Below, in pieces: positions 11,543 to 23,100 of a DNA stretch of 64,000 bases. Position numbers and translations under genes: made by a program. Under the pieces are notes generated by a model. The model had not been told where the DNA came from and searched no databases. It saw nothing but the letters and a program-made list of their open reading frames with translations. The stretch's first letter is position 1. Each line of letters begins with the position of its first letter. The stretch is from Sindora glabra (Eukaryota; Streptophyta; Magnoliopsida; Fabales; Fabaceae), in assembly GCA_020226215.1 (NCBI GenBank), contig CM035234.1:11126713-11190712 (forward strand), read 5' to 3'.

Positions 11543-12123
11543 ATAAAATTGCCTCTGCCTTGCTATAGATTACATGAAAAACAGAGGATAGATTTGAATT
11601 TGAATCTTGTTTAGATGCTGTTTTTCCATGTTTTAATGACTAGGAATTGATAGCCCATAAAATTATAGAGGTTTTAGGCTCGAAAAATGATGAAAAACAT
11701 GTTGAAAACTGCATAAAAATGTCGGATCTGGTGTTCTGTTTTCGGGTTTTGAACCGGGTCATGATCGGGTCGGGTCGACCTGGCGTAAGGTTGAAGACGA
11801 CTTAAACTGCAAGTCGTTTTGATGCATGTGTTCTGAGTTATTTTCTGCATTTGTCGTTCACTGTAACGACATTCAGTCTGCGTTATTTTCTGCATTTAAC
11901 GACTTTCACCATGCTTTATTGAAATGGTGCGTTTCACGAGCTTACTGGTAATTAACAAGGGCCTGAGCATGCTGCGCATTCGGCCCATCTAACTGAAACT
12001 TGTAATCGAACCCGCCTTCTGCTTATGTCTTCTTTGAGTAGAAAGTAAGATCCACGTACTGTGCTCAACTCAAGAACACTGTTAACCTTAGCCAACCTGC
12101 TTATAAAAAAAAAAAGAAGTAAC

Positions 12124-12203
12124 AGTCTGCTCCACATGGGATTTGAACCCATGCCTTGACAATTGAAACTAGAGCCCTGACCAACTGAGCCATTGAGATT
12201 TAC
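12124..12203 (-). pseudogene. antisense tRNA-like sequence with Pol III A and B boxes
   Basis: On the minus strand this reads as a tRNA-like unit. It has an A box TGGCTCAGTTGG, a B box GGTTCAAATCC, and a perfect T-arm (ATGGG-TTCAAAT-CCCAT). The D stem pairs GCTC with GGGC, using one G-U. The acceptor strands (about ATCTCAA and GTGGAGC) no longer pair well and the anticodon stem is broken, so no isotype is assigned. A run of T residues (Pol III terminator type) follows within about 20 nt on the same strand. It could be a tRNA pseudogene or the head of a SINE nested in the retrotransposon leader. Isotype, origin and activity are unknown. Confidence 0.65.
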
Positions 12204-12247
12204 TTGGTATAAGGTTACACAAATTCATATATAAAGGTTCAGAAACG

Positions 12248-12248
<1 letters not shown>

Positions 12249-12286
<38 letters not shown>

Positions 12287-12288
12287 TT
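12249..12288. repeat. (TTA)n microsatellite
   Basis: About 13 TTA units in the copia leader, 45 bp beyond the tRNA-like unit. Confidence 0.9.
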
Positions 12289-13027
12289 GGTTTTTGAATA
12301 TTGTTAAATCATAACAAACATACTAATGTCATATAATTTATGCCTAATATTTAGATATTATTTTAGGCATTAATTTACCACAATTAAATTAAAATTAATT
12401 AGGAGAATCTAAATTAATTAATCACATTTGGTTTAGTTGATTAATTAATTATTTGTTTCTCATTATAATAATATTGTATGATTGTTTTATCAATCTTAGG
12501 CTATATATTTTTCTATGAAGAGAAAATTAATTTGTCACATTTATTGGAGTGATTAATTAATATTTGAAATCTCATAAAAAATATATATATTTATGTTTTA
12601 AAAAATGTCAAGTGATCCGTATAATTTTAGTTTAATTAAAACTTAGTCACAACACTTTTGATTATTCTAAAATTATACATAAAGTATTAGATTTAAATCT
12701 AGGATCACATAAAGAAAAATTGACATTAATTGTAATTAATCATATTCAATATAATAATTATTATCCTACAGGAATTTTATTATATTTAATATGATTAATT
12801 AGGGTGGAATAGTAAATTTTCCTTTACCTTAATCTACCCATAGGAATTAAGATAGGGGGTATAATTTGCTAGTTTCACTAATTTTATACATAAGCCTAAT
12901 TAAATAAAACTAAGCCCACAGGCAGTTTTGTTTATTACTAGGATTATGTTTGATAGATATGTTTTGCATTGGTAAGACATGTCATATGAAATATTTTTTA
13001 ATTGCCTCAAATTATTAACATAGCGTG
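12289..13027. other. AT-rich copia leader segment
   Basis: About 740 bp of AT-rich sequence inside the retrotransposon, before gag. No frame or motif is recognised. Its composition differs from the coding part and suggests either a structured leader or foreign insert. Confidence 0.4.
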
Positions 13028-13030
13028 TAA

Positions 13031-13863
13031 TTTTATACAGCTTTTCAACCTCTAAATATCTCTGATTTTCAAGTTCCTGAATTGAATGGTGATAATTATA
13101 AGATATGGAAGGAGAAAATTCTTCTTCAATTGGGGTGGATGATGCAATAAGAAAGGATGAACCTCCTAAACCCACTGATAGTAGTAGTGCAGCTGAAATA
13201 GCACTTTACAAGCGTTGGGAGCGATCAAATCGCCTTAGTATGATGTATATCAAAACTAAGATTTCTGCTAGCGTTCGTGGATCTATCGGAGAGCATCAGA
13301 ACGTTCGAAGTTTGCTCAAGGCCATTGATGAACAATTTGAAACTTCAGACAAGGCTTTAGCAAGCACCCTAATGACAAGGTTATCATCAATGAAGCTTAC
13401 CGGCATAACGGGTGTGCGAGAGCATATCATGCAGATGAGGGACATTGCAGCTCAATTAAAAATGCTTGAGGTCGAGATGTCCGAGTCTTTCCTTGTGCAC
13501 TATATCCTGAACTCTCTGCCGCCTCAGTATGGACCTTTCAAGATTTCCTACAACACACATAAGGAGAAATGGACAATCAATGAACTTCTGTCCATGTGTG
13601 TACAGGAAGAAGGGAGGCTTATTGCAGAAATGGGAGAAAGCGCACATTTGGCAACACAAGGGAAGAACAACAAGCAAGCTAACTCAAAAGGAAAGGGAAA
13701 TGCACCCATTCAAGGTAGTATAAAGAAAGAGTCCAAGTGTTTCTTCTGCAAGAAGAAAGGACACATAAAGAAGAACTGCAACAAATTTAAGAGCTGGTTT
13801 GAAAATAAAGGTATCTCAATCTCACATTTTTGTTATGAATCTAATATGGTAGATGTTAGTAGT
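13031..13863 (+). pseudogene. gag: copia gag (capsid/nucleocapsid), frameshifted
   Basis: The N-terminal gag core (LNGDNYKIWKEKI...) lies in the frame of 13079 and runs from 13031 to a stop at 13148-13150, without an ATG. The rest of gag (AIRKDEPPKPTDSS onward) lies in the frame of 13105. The switch at about 13139-13144 looks like a small deletion. The remainder is a typical copia gag with a zinc knuckle C-X2-C-X4-H-X4-C (counting from the ATG at 13105: C212, C215, H220, C225). Gag would package the element RNA into virus-like particles in the cytoplasm. The ATG at 13105 is simply the first one in the downstream frame and is not the native start. The gene is dead or yields a truncated product. 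Confidence 0.85.
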
Positions 13864-15381
13864 AACACATGGTGGATTGATTCTGGTTCTACAATCCATA
13901 TCTCTAATACCTTGTAGGGCTTTCTAAACCAAAGGAAGCCAGTGGACAGTGAGCAGTACATCTATTCAGGCAACAAGATGGGCTCACTAGTTGAAGCTAT
14001 AGGAACTTGCAGACTAGTTTTAGATACTGGCTTTAGTTTGATATTGGAAAGGACTTTTTATGTACCAAGTTTCTCTAGAAACTTAATTTCTATTTTGAAA
14101 CTTTTGCCTTTTGGATATTCTTTTGAATTTTCAAATAATATGTTTAAGTTATTTTATAAATCTAATCTTGTTGGCAATGGTACAATTTCTGATGGTCTTT
14201 TCCGAATTCAATTACAAGACAGTATACCTAATGATTCAATGTATGTTTCTAGTAGCATAAGTATTAAGAGATGTGTTACTAATGAAGATTCCTCTATGTT
14301 GTGGCACCGTAGGCTAGGTCATATCTCAATAGAGAGGGTTAAAAGGTTAGTAAAAGATGGAATACTTAGTACGCTAGATTTTACTGACTTTGAAACTTGT
14401 ATAGACTGCATAAAGGGAAAGCAGACTAATAAGACCAAGAAAGGTGCCAAGAAGAGTACTACCATTTTAGAAATTATACATACAGACATTTGTAGTCCAG
14501 ATTTGGACTCTTGTAGTCCAAAATACTTTATCACCTTTATTGATGATTACTCACGATATATGTATCTCTATCTGTTGAATAATAAGAATGAGGCACTTGA
14601 TGCCTTTAAGGTGTTTAAAGCAGAAGTAGAGAAACAATGTGATAAACAAATTAAGATAGTGAGATCAGATAGAGGTGGTGAGTATTATGGTAGATATACT
14701 GAAGATGGACAAGCATTAGGTCCATTTGCTAGATTTCTTCAAGAACATGGGATTGTTGCCCAATACACCATGCCTGGGTCTCCGGACCAAAATGATGTAG
14801 CTGAAAGAAGAAATCGAACACTATTGGACATGATAAGGAGCATGCTTAGCAGCTCTAAGCTTCCTAAGTCCTTATGGATTGAAGGCCTTAAGACGGCAGT
14901 GTATATCCTTAACCGGGTCCCAACTAAGGCTGTTGAAAAGACACCATTTGAGTTGTTTAAGGGTTGGAAACCGAGTTTAAGACATATGCGCGTTTGGGGA
15001 TGTCCGTCTGAGGTTAGGGTCTACAATCCACAAGAAAAGAAGCTGGATCCTAGGACTATAAGTGGCTACTTCATTGGGTATGCTGAAAAGTCCAAAGGAT
15101 ACAGATTCTATTGTCCATCTCATAGCACTAGGATTGTGGAATCAAGAAATGCAAAATTTCTTGAAAATGACTTGATTAGTGGGAGTGATCAATTTCAGCA
15201 TCCAAATACTGAACTTGATCATTTTGGTTCTCAAGCTTCCACATCAAGTGATAGATTGGTTGTAATTCATGCCCCTCAAGTACCATTGGGTATTAAACAA
15301 CCAATCATTGAGGATCCACAACCACTTGGCCATAACCAAGTTGATCCAGTTGTTGAACAATTACCAGAAATTGTTGAATAA
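13864..15381 (+). pseudogene. pol: copia protease and integrase segment, with nonsense mutations
   Basis: It continues the downstream gag frame. The protease begins WWIDSGSTIHIS (catalytic Asp at 13879-13881) and is cut by TAG at 13915-13917. Numbering from 13942, the integrase shows its N-terminal zinc region (LWHRRLGH, then CIDCIKGK), first catalytic Asp in HTDI (residue 182), second in FIDDYSR, and the Glu in the NDVAERRNRT motif. In that last motif an Asp replaces the Gly usual in the family. The integrase C-terminal region follows (WGCP, GYFIGY). The frame then ends at TAA 15379-15381, between integrase and RT, in what is normally a continuous polyprotein. The nominal start at 13942 is a GTG and has no meaning for translation. 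Confidence 0.9.
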
Positions 15382-17094
15382 CTAATTGAGGAGCATCCTT
15401 CCCAAGAGGATGCTAACCCAACATTAAGAAGATCAACTAGGGAAAGGAGGTCAGCAATTCCTAGTGATTATGCTGTGTATCTACAAGAGTCTGACTACAA
15501 TATAGGAGCTGAAAATGACCCAGAGACATTTTCACAAGCTATTAACTGCAGAGAATCCGGATTATAGTACAATGCTATGAAGGAAGAGATGGATTCCATG
15601 GCGTCTAATGGAGTCTGGGATCTTGTCGAGTTGCCTAGTGGTTCAAAGGCCATAGGGTGTAAATGGGTCTATAAGATGAAAAAGGACTCATTAGGCAACA
15701 TTGAAAGATATAAGGCAAGACTCGTGGCTAAGGGATTCACTCAGAAGGAAGGAATCGACTACACAGAGACATTTTCTCCTATGTCTAAGAAAGATTCCCT
15801 CCGTGTAATAATGGCATTGGTTGCCCAATTTGACCTGGAACTGCATCAGATGGATGTGAAGACAGCATTCCTCAATGGGGATCTAGAGGAAGAGGTATAT
15901 ATGAAACAACCTAAAGGATTCTCCTCTAGTGCTGGTGAGCATTTAGTATGCAAGCTTAAGAAATCCATATATGGATTGAAACAGGCCTCTCGCCAATGGT
16001 ATCTTAAGTTTCATGATGTTATTTCCTCATTCGGATTTGTGGAAAACGTCATGGATCAGTGTATATACCACAAGGTCAGTGGGAGTAAAATCTGTTTCCT
16101 TGTGTTGTATGTGGATGATATACTGCTTGCAACCAATGATAGGGGATTGCTATATGAGGTGAAACAGTTTCTCTCTAAGAATTTTGATATGAAGGATATG
16201 GGTGAGGCATCTTATGTAATTGGTATTAAGATCCATAGGGATAGAACTCAAGGTATTTTAGGTCTATCACAAGAAACCTATATCAATAAGGTCTTAGAGA
16301 GATTTCGGATGAAAGACTGTTCATCAAGTGTAGCACCTATTGTGAAGGGTGACAGGTTCAATTTGAATCAGTGCCCGAAGAATGATCTAGAAAGGGAACA
16401 AATGCGAAACATTCCATATGCTTCAGCTGTTGGAAGCCTTATGTATGCTCAGGTTTGTACAAGACCTGACATTGCATTCGCAGTTGGAATGTTAGGGAGA
16501 TATCAAAGTAATCCAGGAATGGATCATTGGAGAGCTGCAAAGAAAGTGATGAGGTATCTCAAAGGTACCAAACATTACATGCTGATGTACAAACGAACTG
16601 AGAATCTTGAGGTAGTTGGCTACTCAGACTCGGATTTTGCCAGATGCGTTGATTCACGAAAATCAACATCAAGATACATTTTTATGTTTGCTGGTGGAGC
16701 CGTGTCTTGGAGGAGCGCAAAGCAAACCTTAGTTGCTACTTCTACCACAGAAGCTGAGTTTGTATCTTGTTTTGAGGCAACTTCACATGGTGTATGGCTA
16801 AAGAGCTTTATTTCTGGGCTTAGAGTTGTGGATTCAATTTCTAGGCCATTAAGAATTTATTGTGACAACTCAGCTGCAGTTTTTCTGGCTAAGAATGACA
16901 AAAGTGGAAGTCGAAGTAAACACATCGACATCAAGTACTTAGCCATTCGGGAACGTGTCAAGGAAAACAAAGTTACCATTGTACACATTAGCACTGAGTT
17001 GATGATAGCAGATCCTTTGACAAAAGGCATGCCACCATCAGTGTTTAAGGATCATGTATTAAGGATGGGACTTGGTACCATATTAAGTCTTTGA
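15382..17094 (+). pseudogene. pol: copia reverse transcriptase / RNase H segment
   Basis: Same frame as the preceding segment. A linker (ESDYNIGAENDPETF region) leads to TAG at 15565-15567, where a Trp codon is expected in this family. From 15577 the frame is open for 505 codons. The copia RT domain includes the WVYKMKKD, RYKARLVAKGF and QMDVKTAFLNG motifs, and the active site YVDD is at 16108-16119 (residues 178-181). RNase H follows with YSDSDFARC (Tyr 349), TTEAEF (Glu 392) and YCDNSAA (Asp 430), and closes with ADPLTKGMP. These catalytic residues are intact, so the domain itself looks recently functional. It is separated from gag by upstream stops. The frame ends with TGA at 17092-17094. 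Confidence 0.92.
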
Positions 17095-17352
17095 TGTATA
17101 TATGCATATTTGTAATAAAGCTCTTATTCAGTTTAAGTTATTTTTCTCATTTTTGAGTATACATTTATGTTTAGAGAAAAATAGCATTAAGAGGACCCAG
17201 AATAAGTATAAGACTTATTCATTAAGTTACGGTGGGTTGAGAAAGCAAAATGTATCGTGATACATGGGAGGTAATACTCATAGATAGAGGACCTATCACT
17301 ATGATCCGTTCATTGAATTTTTCTCTACTTTTATATATATTAGGTTTTACGG

Positions 17353-17366
17353 ACCAAGTGGGAGAA
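17353..17366 (+). other. polypurine tract
   Basis: Purine-rich ACCAAGTGGGAGAA directly before the 3' LTR. It is the site for plus-strand DNA priming. Confidence 0.8.
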
Positions 17367-17772
17367 TGTAACAAATCTTTTTTTCCGTTGGTAACAAAAC
17401 CAACGTTCGAATGCTGAACGTGGTCCGTGAAACTCGGAAGCAGTTTGCTGCTTCAACAAACCACCGAAATCTCAGCTTCTTTGATGGGAGAAGCTGAGTT
17501 CATGCTGGTATAAAATATCATACAGGGGTCCCCGGGTTCGGTTAATGCAAAAATTATTTTCTGAACAATTTACACCATCAAAGAAGCAAAAACCAGAACC
17601 TGGAAGTACCCGAATTTGATAATTCAAGTGACTGTTTGGTACAATTTCTTGGAGCAACTTCTCTGTGAATTTCGTTAAAGCTATGGCTGGAGGTAGGCTT
17701 CCGCATATCTGACTTATTTTATGCTTTAACTAGGATATATTAAGTATCTGAGTATCTTAGATATAGTTTACA
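17367..17772 (+). repeat. 3' LTR (406 bp)
   Basis: Same length as the 5' LTR, with five transitions between them. It is followed by target duplication TTTCA at 17773-17777. Confidence 0.95.
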
Positions 17773-17777
17773 TTTCA

Positions 17778-20020
17778 ATCTTTAATTAAATAAAATTAAG
17801 AGAAAATTTAGATGAAATTTTATATGTATTTATTATGAAGATTTTAATCACAATGTTATATGTATATTATTTTTTAACTCACCACTAATAATTACAATTC
17901 AATAAATATAATTATTAATTAGTTATTCAACTAGTTGGAAAAAATAATACACATATAAAAATTGTGATAGAAAATTTTACAACAAACATTTAGAGAATTC
18001 TACTAAAATTTTCTACATCAAATTATATCAATTTTAAATTAACATATTATACTCAATTCATTTTAAGAGATAAACTTCAATGCATCAATATATCATTAAA
18101 TTTAATCATTGTATTTTATTCATCTTATCTAAATGAATGAAATCCAATGATTTAAACTAATGATGTACCAATATAATTGGTGTACCATAGTTATTGCCCT
18201 CATTTTTAATGCTTAAACGGAAAGAAGAAAGGGAAGTTTTATGGAAAGCTCTATTTTTTAAAGAATCAAATATTTTTGTCACTGAATTTTTTTAAATATT
18301 AAAATAAATAACTTAAAATTAAAAATATAAAATTTAATATATTAAAAATAATTTAATAACAAAAATATTCAACATCCATGACTTCCTGCCTACAATGAAA
18401 AAGAAATTGCAAAAAGGGAAGAATATGGGAGATTTGCAAGATACTAACCCTGTCCTTATGCTGAGAGAGGGTTTTTTTGACTTAGTCAGAACCCAATTTT
18501 GGTTATTGGAAGTCACCATCCCCAGGGAAAAGGACCAGTCCGCTGCAGAAAATCCTAGAGCCACTCCGACTAATTATACAAAGTAAGGCCACTTTGAAGC
18601 ACTAGATTCTCGAAGCAAGGAAGCTGAAAGCAACGTGATAGCGAAATCAATTTTGTCTGTGTTGCCAAATGTTAACTTGGGGCAACTTGATTGGCTTCTT
18701 AATTGTCCTCAACAATAATGACTTGTAAGTATTATTAATCCAAATTAAAGCCTTTCCACCCTCAATCCAAGAATATTTTAGCTTTGTGATGTATCAGTTT
18801 TGTCTCCTACTTTGTATCCTCTATCTCGGTTGGAAAACTCATCTTTGCAAGGCATAGACATACCCTTTTGCACTTCTAAGCTTTATATTTTTAATCAAAT
18901 ATCATCGTCCTGAAATTAGAGAAATGAAAATTCTATAATGTAATATTAAAATATTAGTGTATCACTATATTAAATTTAATTTTTATTATATTATCATATA
19001 ATATATTTTAAAAAATTATCAATTTAATGTATGATTAGATTTAATAACTTGTCAATATATTATTATGTCAATAATGCACTATTAACTCTCCTTCAATAAA
19101 TGATAAGTAATGATTAATATGCATCACTTTGTAATATATCAATAATATTAAATTATTAAATTTCATTTAACTTGTGTAGTGTTATGCAAATTAATTAATT
19201 TAAACCATTAAATTCAATAGCACACTGTAAACATAGTGCATGAAAATTCCTCCCTTTTAACACTTTGTTTCTACTTTCTCATTTATTTCCATTCACAAGC
19301 CACTAGAGCTCAGAAATTTATATACTTATAAAATCTAGTAAAATTTATAGTTTTAAATCATTTTTCATTTCAATTCATGCACAAATATCAAAGACAATTA
19401 TCGGTTTTTATTATTCTTTTGTACAACAAACATATCAACACCACAATAAATTGCCTTTTTTTTTGGCTTTTGAGAGAATGAATAGGAAAATGGACATTAA
19501 AACATTGTGCAAACATCATTATTCAAATTAATAAAGCCATATATGCATATATATATATCATAGTAAATTCTTTGTCCAATTGATTAACACTAGGAAAATA
19601 AGTTACTTCGCAACTTGAAAGACATGACTCAATTAGCTGGGAATTTCTAATCCATTATTTTTATATTATATAAAAATTAATATATAGAAATGAGGATGCT
19701 CTTGACTTGACTTCGTTTGTTCTATTTCATATCAAACTCCTTTTTTTTGGAAGGTTGATAATATAAATAGTAATAGTACATGATGAAGTTCCAGTTGAAT
19801 CATTTTTTCAAGAGCAAATATTTAGGATAAGTTTGGTAGACATTTGGTATCTACATGATACCTACAAAGTCATTTTTTATGTACTTACATATGACTTTTT
19901 CATCAGAAAATCAGTGGCTTTTTGCTCCAAAATTATTGAGATGCCTTGGATGCTACCAACATTTCATGTACAATTTCAGCACATAATAGTCAACCATTAC
20001 ATATAAAATAGCACATCGCC
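17778..20020. other. intergenic region downstream of the GH3 gene
   Basis: No gene assigned. Small opposed frames at 18334-18586 lie in a slightly GC-richer island (18390-18720), but neither resembles a known family. The island could be a decayed gene fragment. The rest is AT-rich. Confidence 0.45.
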
Positions 20021-20045
20021 AGAGATTATGAGGCTGACACTGGAT

Positions 20046-20051
20046 TTTATT
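20046..20051 (-). terminator. poly(A) signal of the GH3 gene
   Basis: AATAAA on the minus strand, about 120 nt after the stop codon at 20172-20174. It suggests an mRNA end near 20020-20030. Confidence 0.45.
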
Positions 20052-20171
20052 CACGCCAAGTCTTCTATATTTATATCGAAACTTGATGCAGATGATAAAA
20101 GGTTAGATATCATTAAAAAAACAAAAGTTTTAATGAAAATTTTCAAATTACTATTTCCCCACCATTTTTAT

Positions 20172-23100
20172 TCAATTGAAAGCAGTGCTGAAACAGTTCT
20201 TCACAACATTCTCACTCAAGATTTGCAACACTGTACTATTTGTGGGACCTACGCACCTTGGTGTCTTGTACTGGCTAACAGCACCCCCTAATCCTAGGAA
20301 ATGGTCTAGAACCTTCTGGAATGTTCCCCTCCGAACAATCCGGAGCTCAAGCGCCCCTATGCAGTTAACTTTCCTAGAACTAATGTAGCCAGCATCAACA
20401 AAAGACCTGTCCAGACAGTTGCAGCATTCCCTCAGGACATTCTCAGCTGCTTCCCCAGTGATTTCCCAGAAAATGACATAGTGTCCTGGCTCTCTGGACA
20501 AGTCAACATGGCTTGTGAAGTCAACAACCTCCAATTTGTGTTCTGCTAAGATTCTTGCTGCTGCTTCTACTGATAACTGCAGATCTTTCTCAGTGTTCTT
20601 GTCGATGTTGATTGTCAGCAGAAGGCTGCTCCGGCGGATGAACTTGAGCTCCGGAGTTGAGTTATGGAATCCCATAACCTTCACCACATCCCCCAGCCTA
20701 TACCTGTATAAACCTGCAAATTTTCCCAAAAGTCATAAGATTAATGATCATTTATAGCCAGAGAGAATCTTAGATATTGGAAGGAGATATAAATACAATT
20801 AAATGATCTATTCATTCAACTTTCAGATTATATATTAAGATTCTGCTATCAAACTCAGTTGGTAATCCATTTTTAACTAATATATGTAAAAATTTTATAG
20901 CATATGTAAGCACAAGAAAAGAATATTAAGTCACATGAATATGTCATACGCACAGAAACTGATTACACAACACGATTTTCTATCGAATATGGAATTTTAT
21001 GGCATGATATTCCAAAGCAAAAGCATTTAATATAATCTGTGATTCCTCTTCCTGTTTCGAAATGATATGTACAGTGGTGACGAGATAAAATTAGATATCA
21101 CGTGTAAAGACGCATATGAGAAGGATGCTGAATCCTATCTCATAGGATAAACAGTACTTGCAAATCCAAGATTACGAGGCAAATCTAGGATTAGTGCCCA
21201 CAGGCCAATAACTGCACAGAATACTTGAAAGAAGACTATAATGCAAATAAATTAATCTGATTAGGTATGTTACTTTGCTAATTACAAGGATGGAGGACCA
21301 AACTTGCTTAAGTGTTGGTCCCATGCAGGTCACAATCATCATCAGTATAAACAGCTTCCACTAGCTGCTCCCTACCCCAACAAGAATAAATAATGAATAA
21401 TCAAAAGCTGTTTGGTTAGTTTTTGTGTTTTCAATCACTATTCTCAGCTTAACTTTATCCAAAATTCTCCAATTTCAGCAATCTTGAAATTATGGCCACA
21501 AAGCTAACCAAATATTCTTTATTGACATTCCCAAATATACAGAAAAATATATTCTGGAGAAAAGATTTTCCTGTCATGCTAAAGTTATGAATTCCCTCTC
21601 AAATTAAACCAACATAATTATTTTTTTAAAAAATATTCATAACTCTCTCTAATAGATAGTGAGATCCGAATTATGGACCTCATCTCTATGAGGGAGAGTG
21701 ACTTTGAAGTGTCCTCAATAGAGTGTATGTGGCAGAAGTTATTCTTCACATTTGCAGGCACATAGGACAGTTCAAGTCAAATTGACCCTACTGAAATGAT
21801 TCAAACTGTGTCATATATGCAAATGAGGGATAATGTGAGATATCACATTCAAATTGCATTACTTTTCTGTATTCACGAAACAAGTGCCAGATGGTCCTTA
21901 TTCCTGGTTTCACAAGTAACCATGAAAGGATTTAGTCCCTGTCATGCAAAATATATGAATTCCCTCTCAAATTCAACCAACATAATTATTTTTAAAGAAA
22001 AAAGTCAAGTTAATATTTATAAACTATTTTAGGAGTGTATCATGACTCCCCCAATAGATAATGAGATCCATCCACGAGGGAGAGTGACTCTGAAGTGTCC
22101 TCAAAAGAGTGTACGTCGCAGAACTCATCCTTCAGACTTCCATCCACACAGTACAGTTCAAGTCAAATTGACTCTACTGAAATGATTCAAACTGTGTCAC
22201 ATATGCAAATGAGGGATAATGGGAGATATCATATTCAAATTGCATTAGTTTTCTGTATTCATGAGACAAGCACCAGATGCTCCTTATTCCTGGTTTGGCA
22301 AGTAACTATGAAAGAATTTAGTACCTGCAGGAGTAGTGATAACAGTCTCATATTCTTCACCAACCTTCACTTCAGTCAAGCCCACTGTCTTAGGATCCAT
22401 AGATAAAAATCCCTTAGTGTTTTTCTCCTTCTCTTCATTGTTCTCTGTCAGAGGAATAAATTCAAAGTATCCAATTTGAGGAAGAACAGCATAAGTAGCA
22501 GATTCAGGTGGCAATTTTGGGTTGACATTTGCTGCAATCCACCCCTCAGAAGAGCCATACTCAGCAGTCAACAATGGCAGCTCTCCTGCATAATGCCTCA
22601 GCTTCTTCAGATAAGGCTCCATCGACCCGGTCATGATCCCATAAATGTACTTTGCATTGGGAAAAAGCTCTGGTATTAATCCATACCAGTTGCTCAATCC
22701 CGTACATTTCTTGTAGATCAAGTCAGCTAATTCGGGGTTCGGTTTTAGCAGTTTAGACATGGCCATCTGGATGGAAGGTGCAGTGATTCTGCTCGTTAAG
22801 ACCCCTTCCCGGATGTCAGTGATAAGCTCTTCCCACATTTGCTCGAAGGCTCTAAAAGAATGGACAATACTGTGTGCAAATGTGGATGACACCAGCTGAA
22901 CTTCCTCGTGGAAGATCAATCCACACAAGAGATGGCAGTACAAGGATTGGTGAAAATCCGGGCCAAAAATTACCTCATCCGGGCTGCAACATGGGGATTG
23001 CATTGCTTTCATGAAACATTTGTACTGGGTGTTACGGAACACATTGGTTGTGGCAGTTCCAGCTGTTATACCTCCTTTTGTTTTGAACTGCTTGCTGCTG

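Larger units (their letters stand above)
11123..17772 (+). mobile_element. Ty1/copia LTR retrotransposon, full length, coding-defective
   Basis: A complete 6650-bp element. It has two 406-bp LTRs with TG...CA ends, TTTCA target duplications, an initiator-tRNA-Met type primer site, a purine tract before the 3' LTR, and gag, protease, integrase, reverse transcriptase and RNase H in copia order on the plus strand. The coding frame is one long reading frame interrupted by stops at 13915-13917 (TAG), 15379-15381 (TAA) and 15565-15567 (TAG). A frameshift also breaks the N-terminal part of gag. The LTRs differ at only five positions, all transitions, so insertion is recent on an evolutionary scale. 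The leader between primer site and gag is unusually long (about 1.5 kb) and very AT-rich, and may hold a nested insertion. The lineage within copia is not assigned. Confidence 0.95.

Noticed and set aside
11952..12152. 66-codon minus frame in the copia leader
   Set aside because: It overlaps the tRNA-like unit and its T run; the Leu/Phe stretch comes from the poly-T.
14319..14534. Minus frame inside integrase
   Set aside because: Shadow of the well-supported plus-strand integrase.
18334..18586. Opposed frames of 63 and 76 codons
   Set aside because: Too short, no family resemblance, and only one at most could be real.
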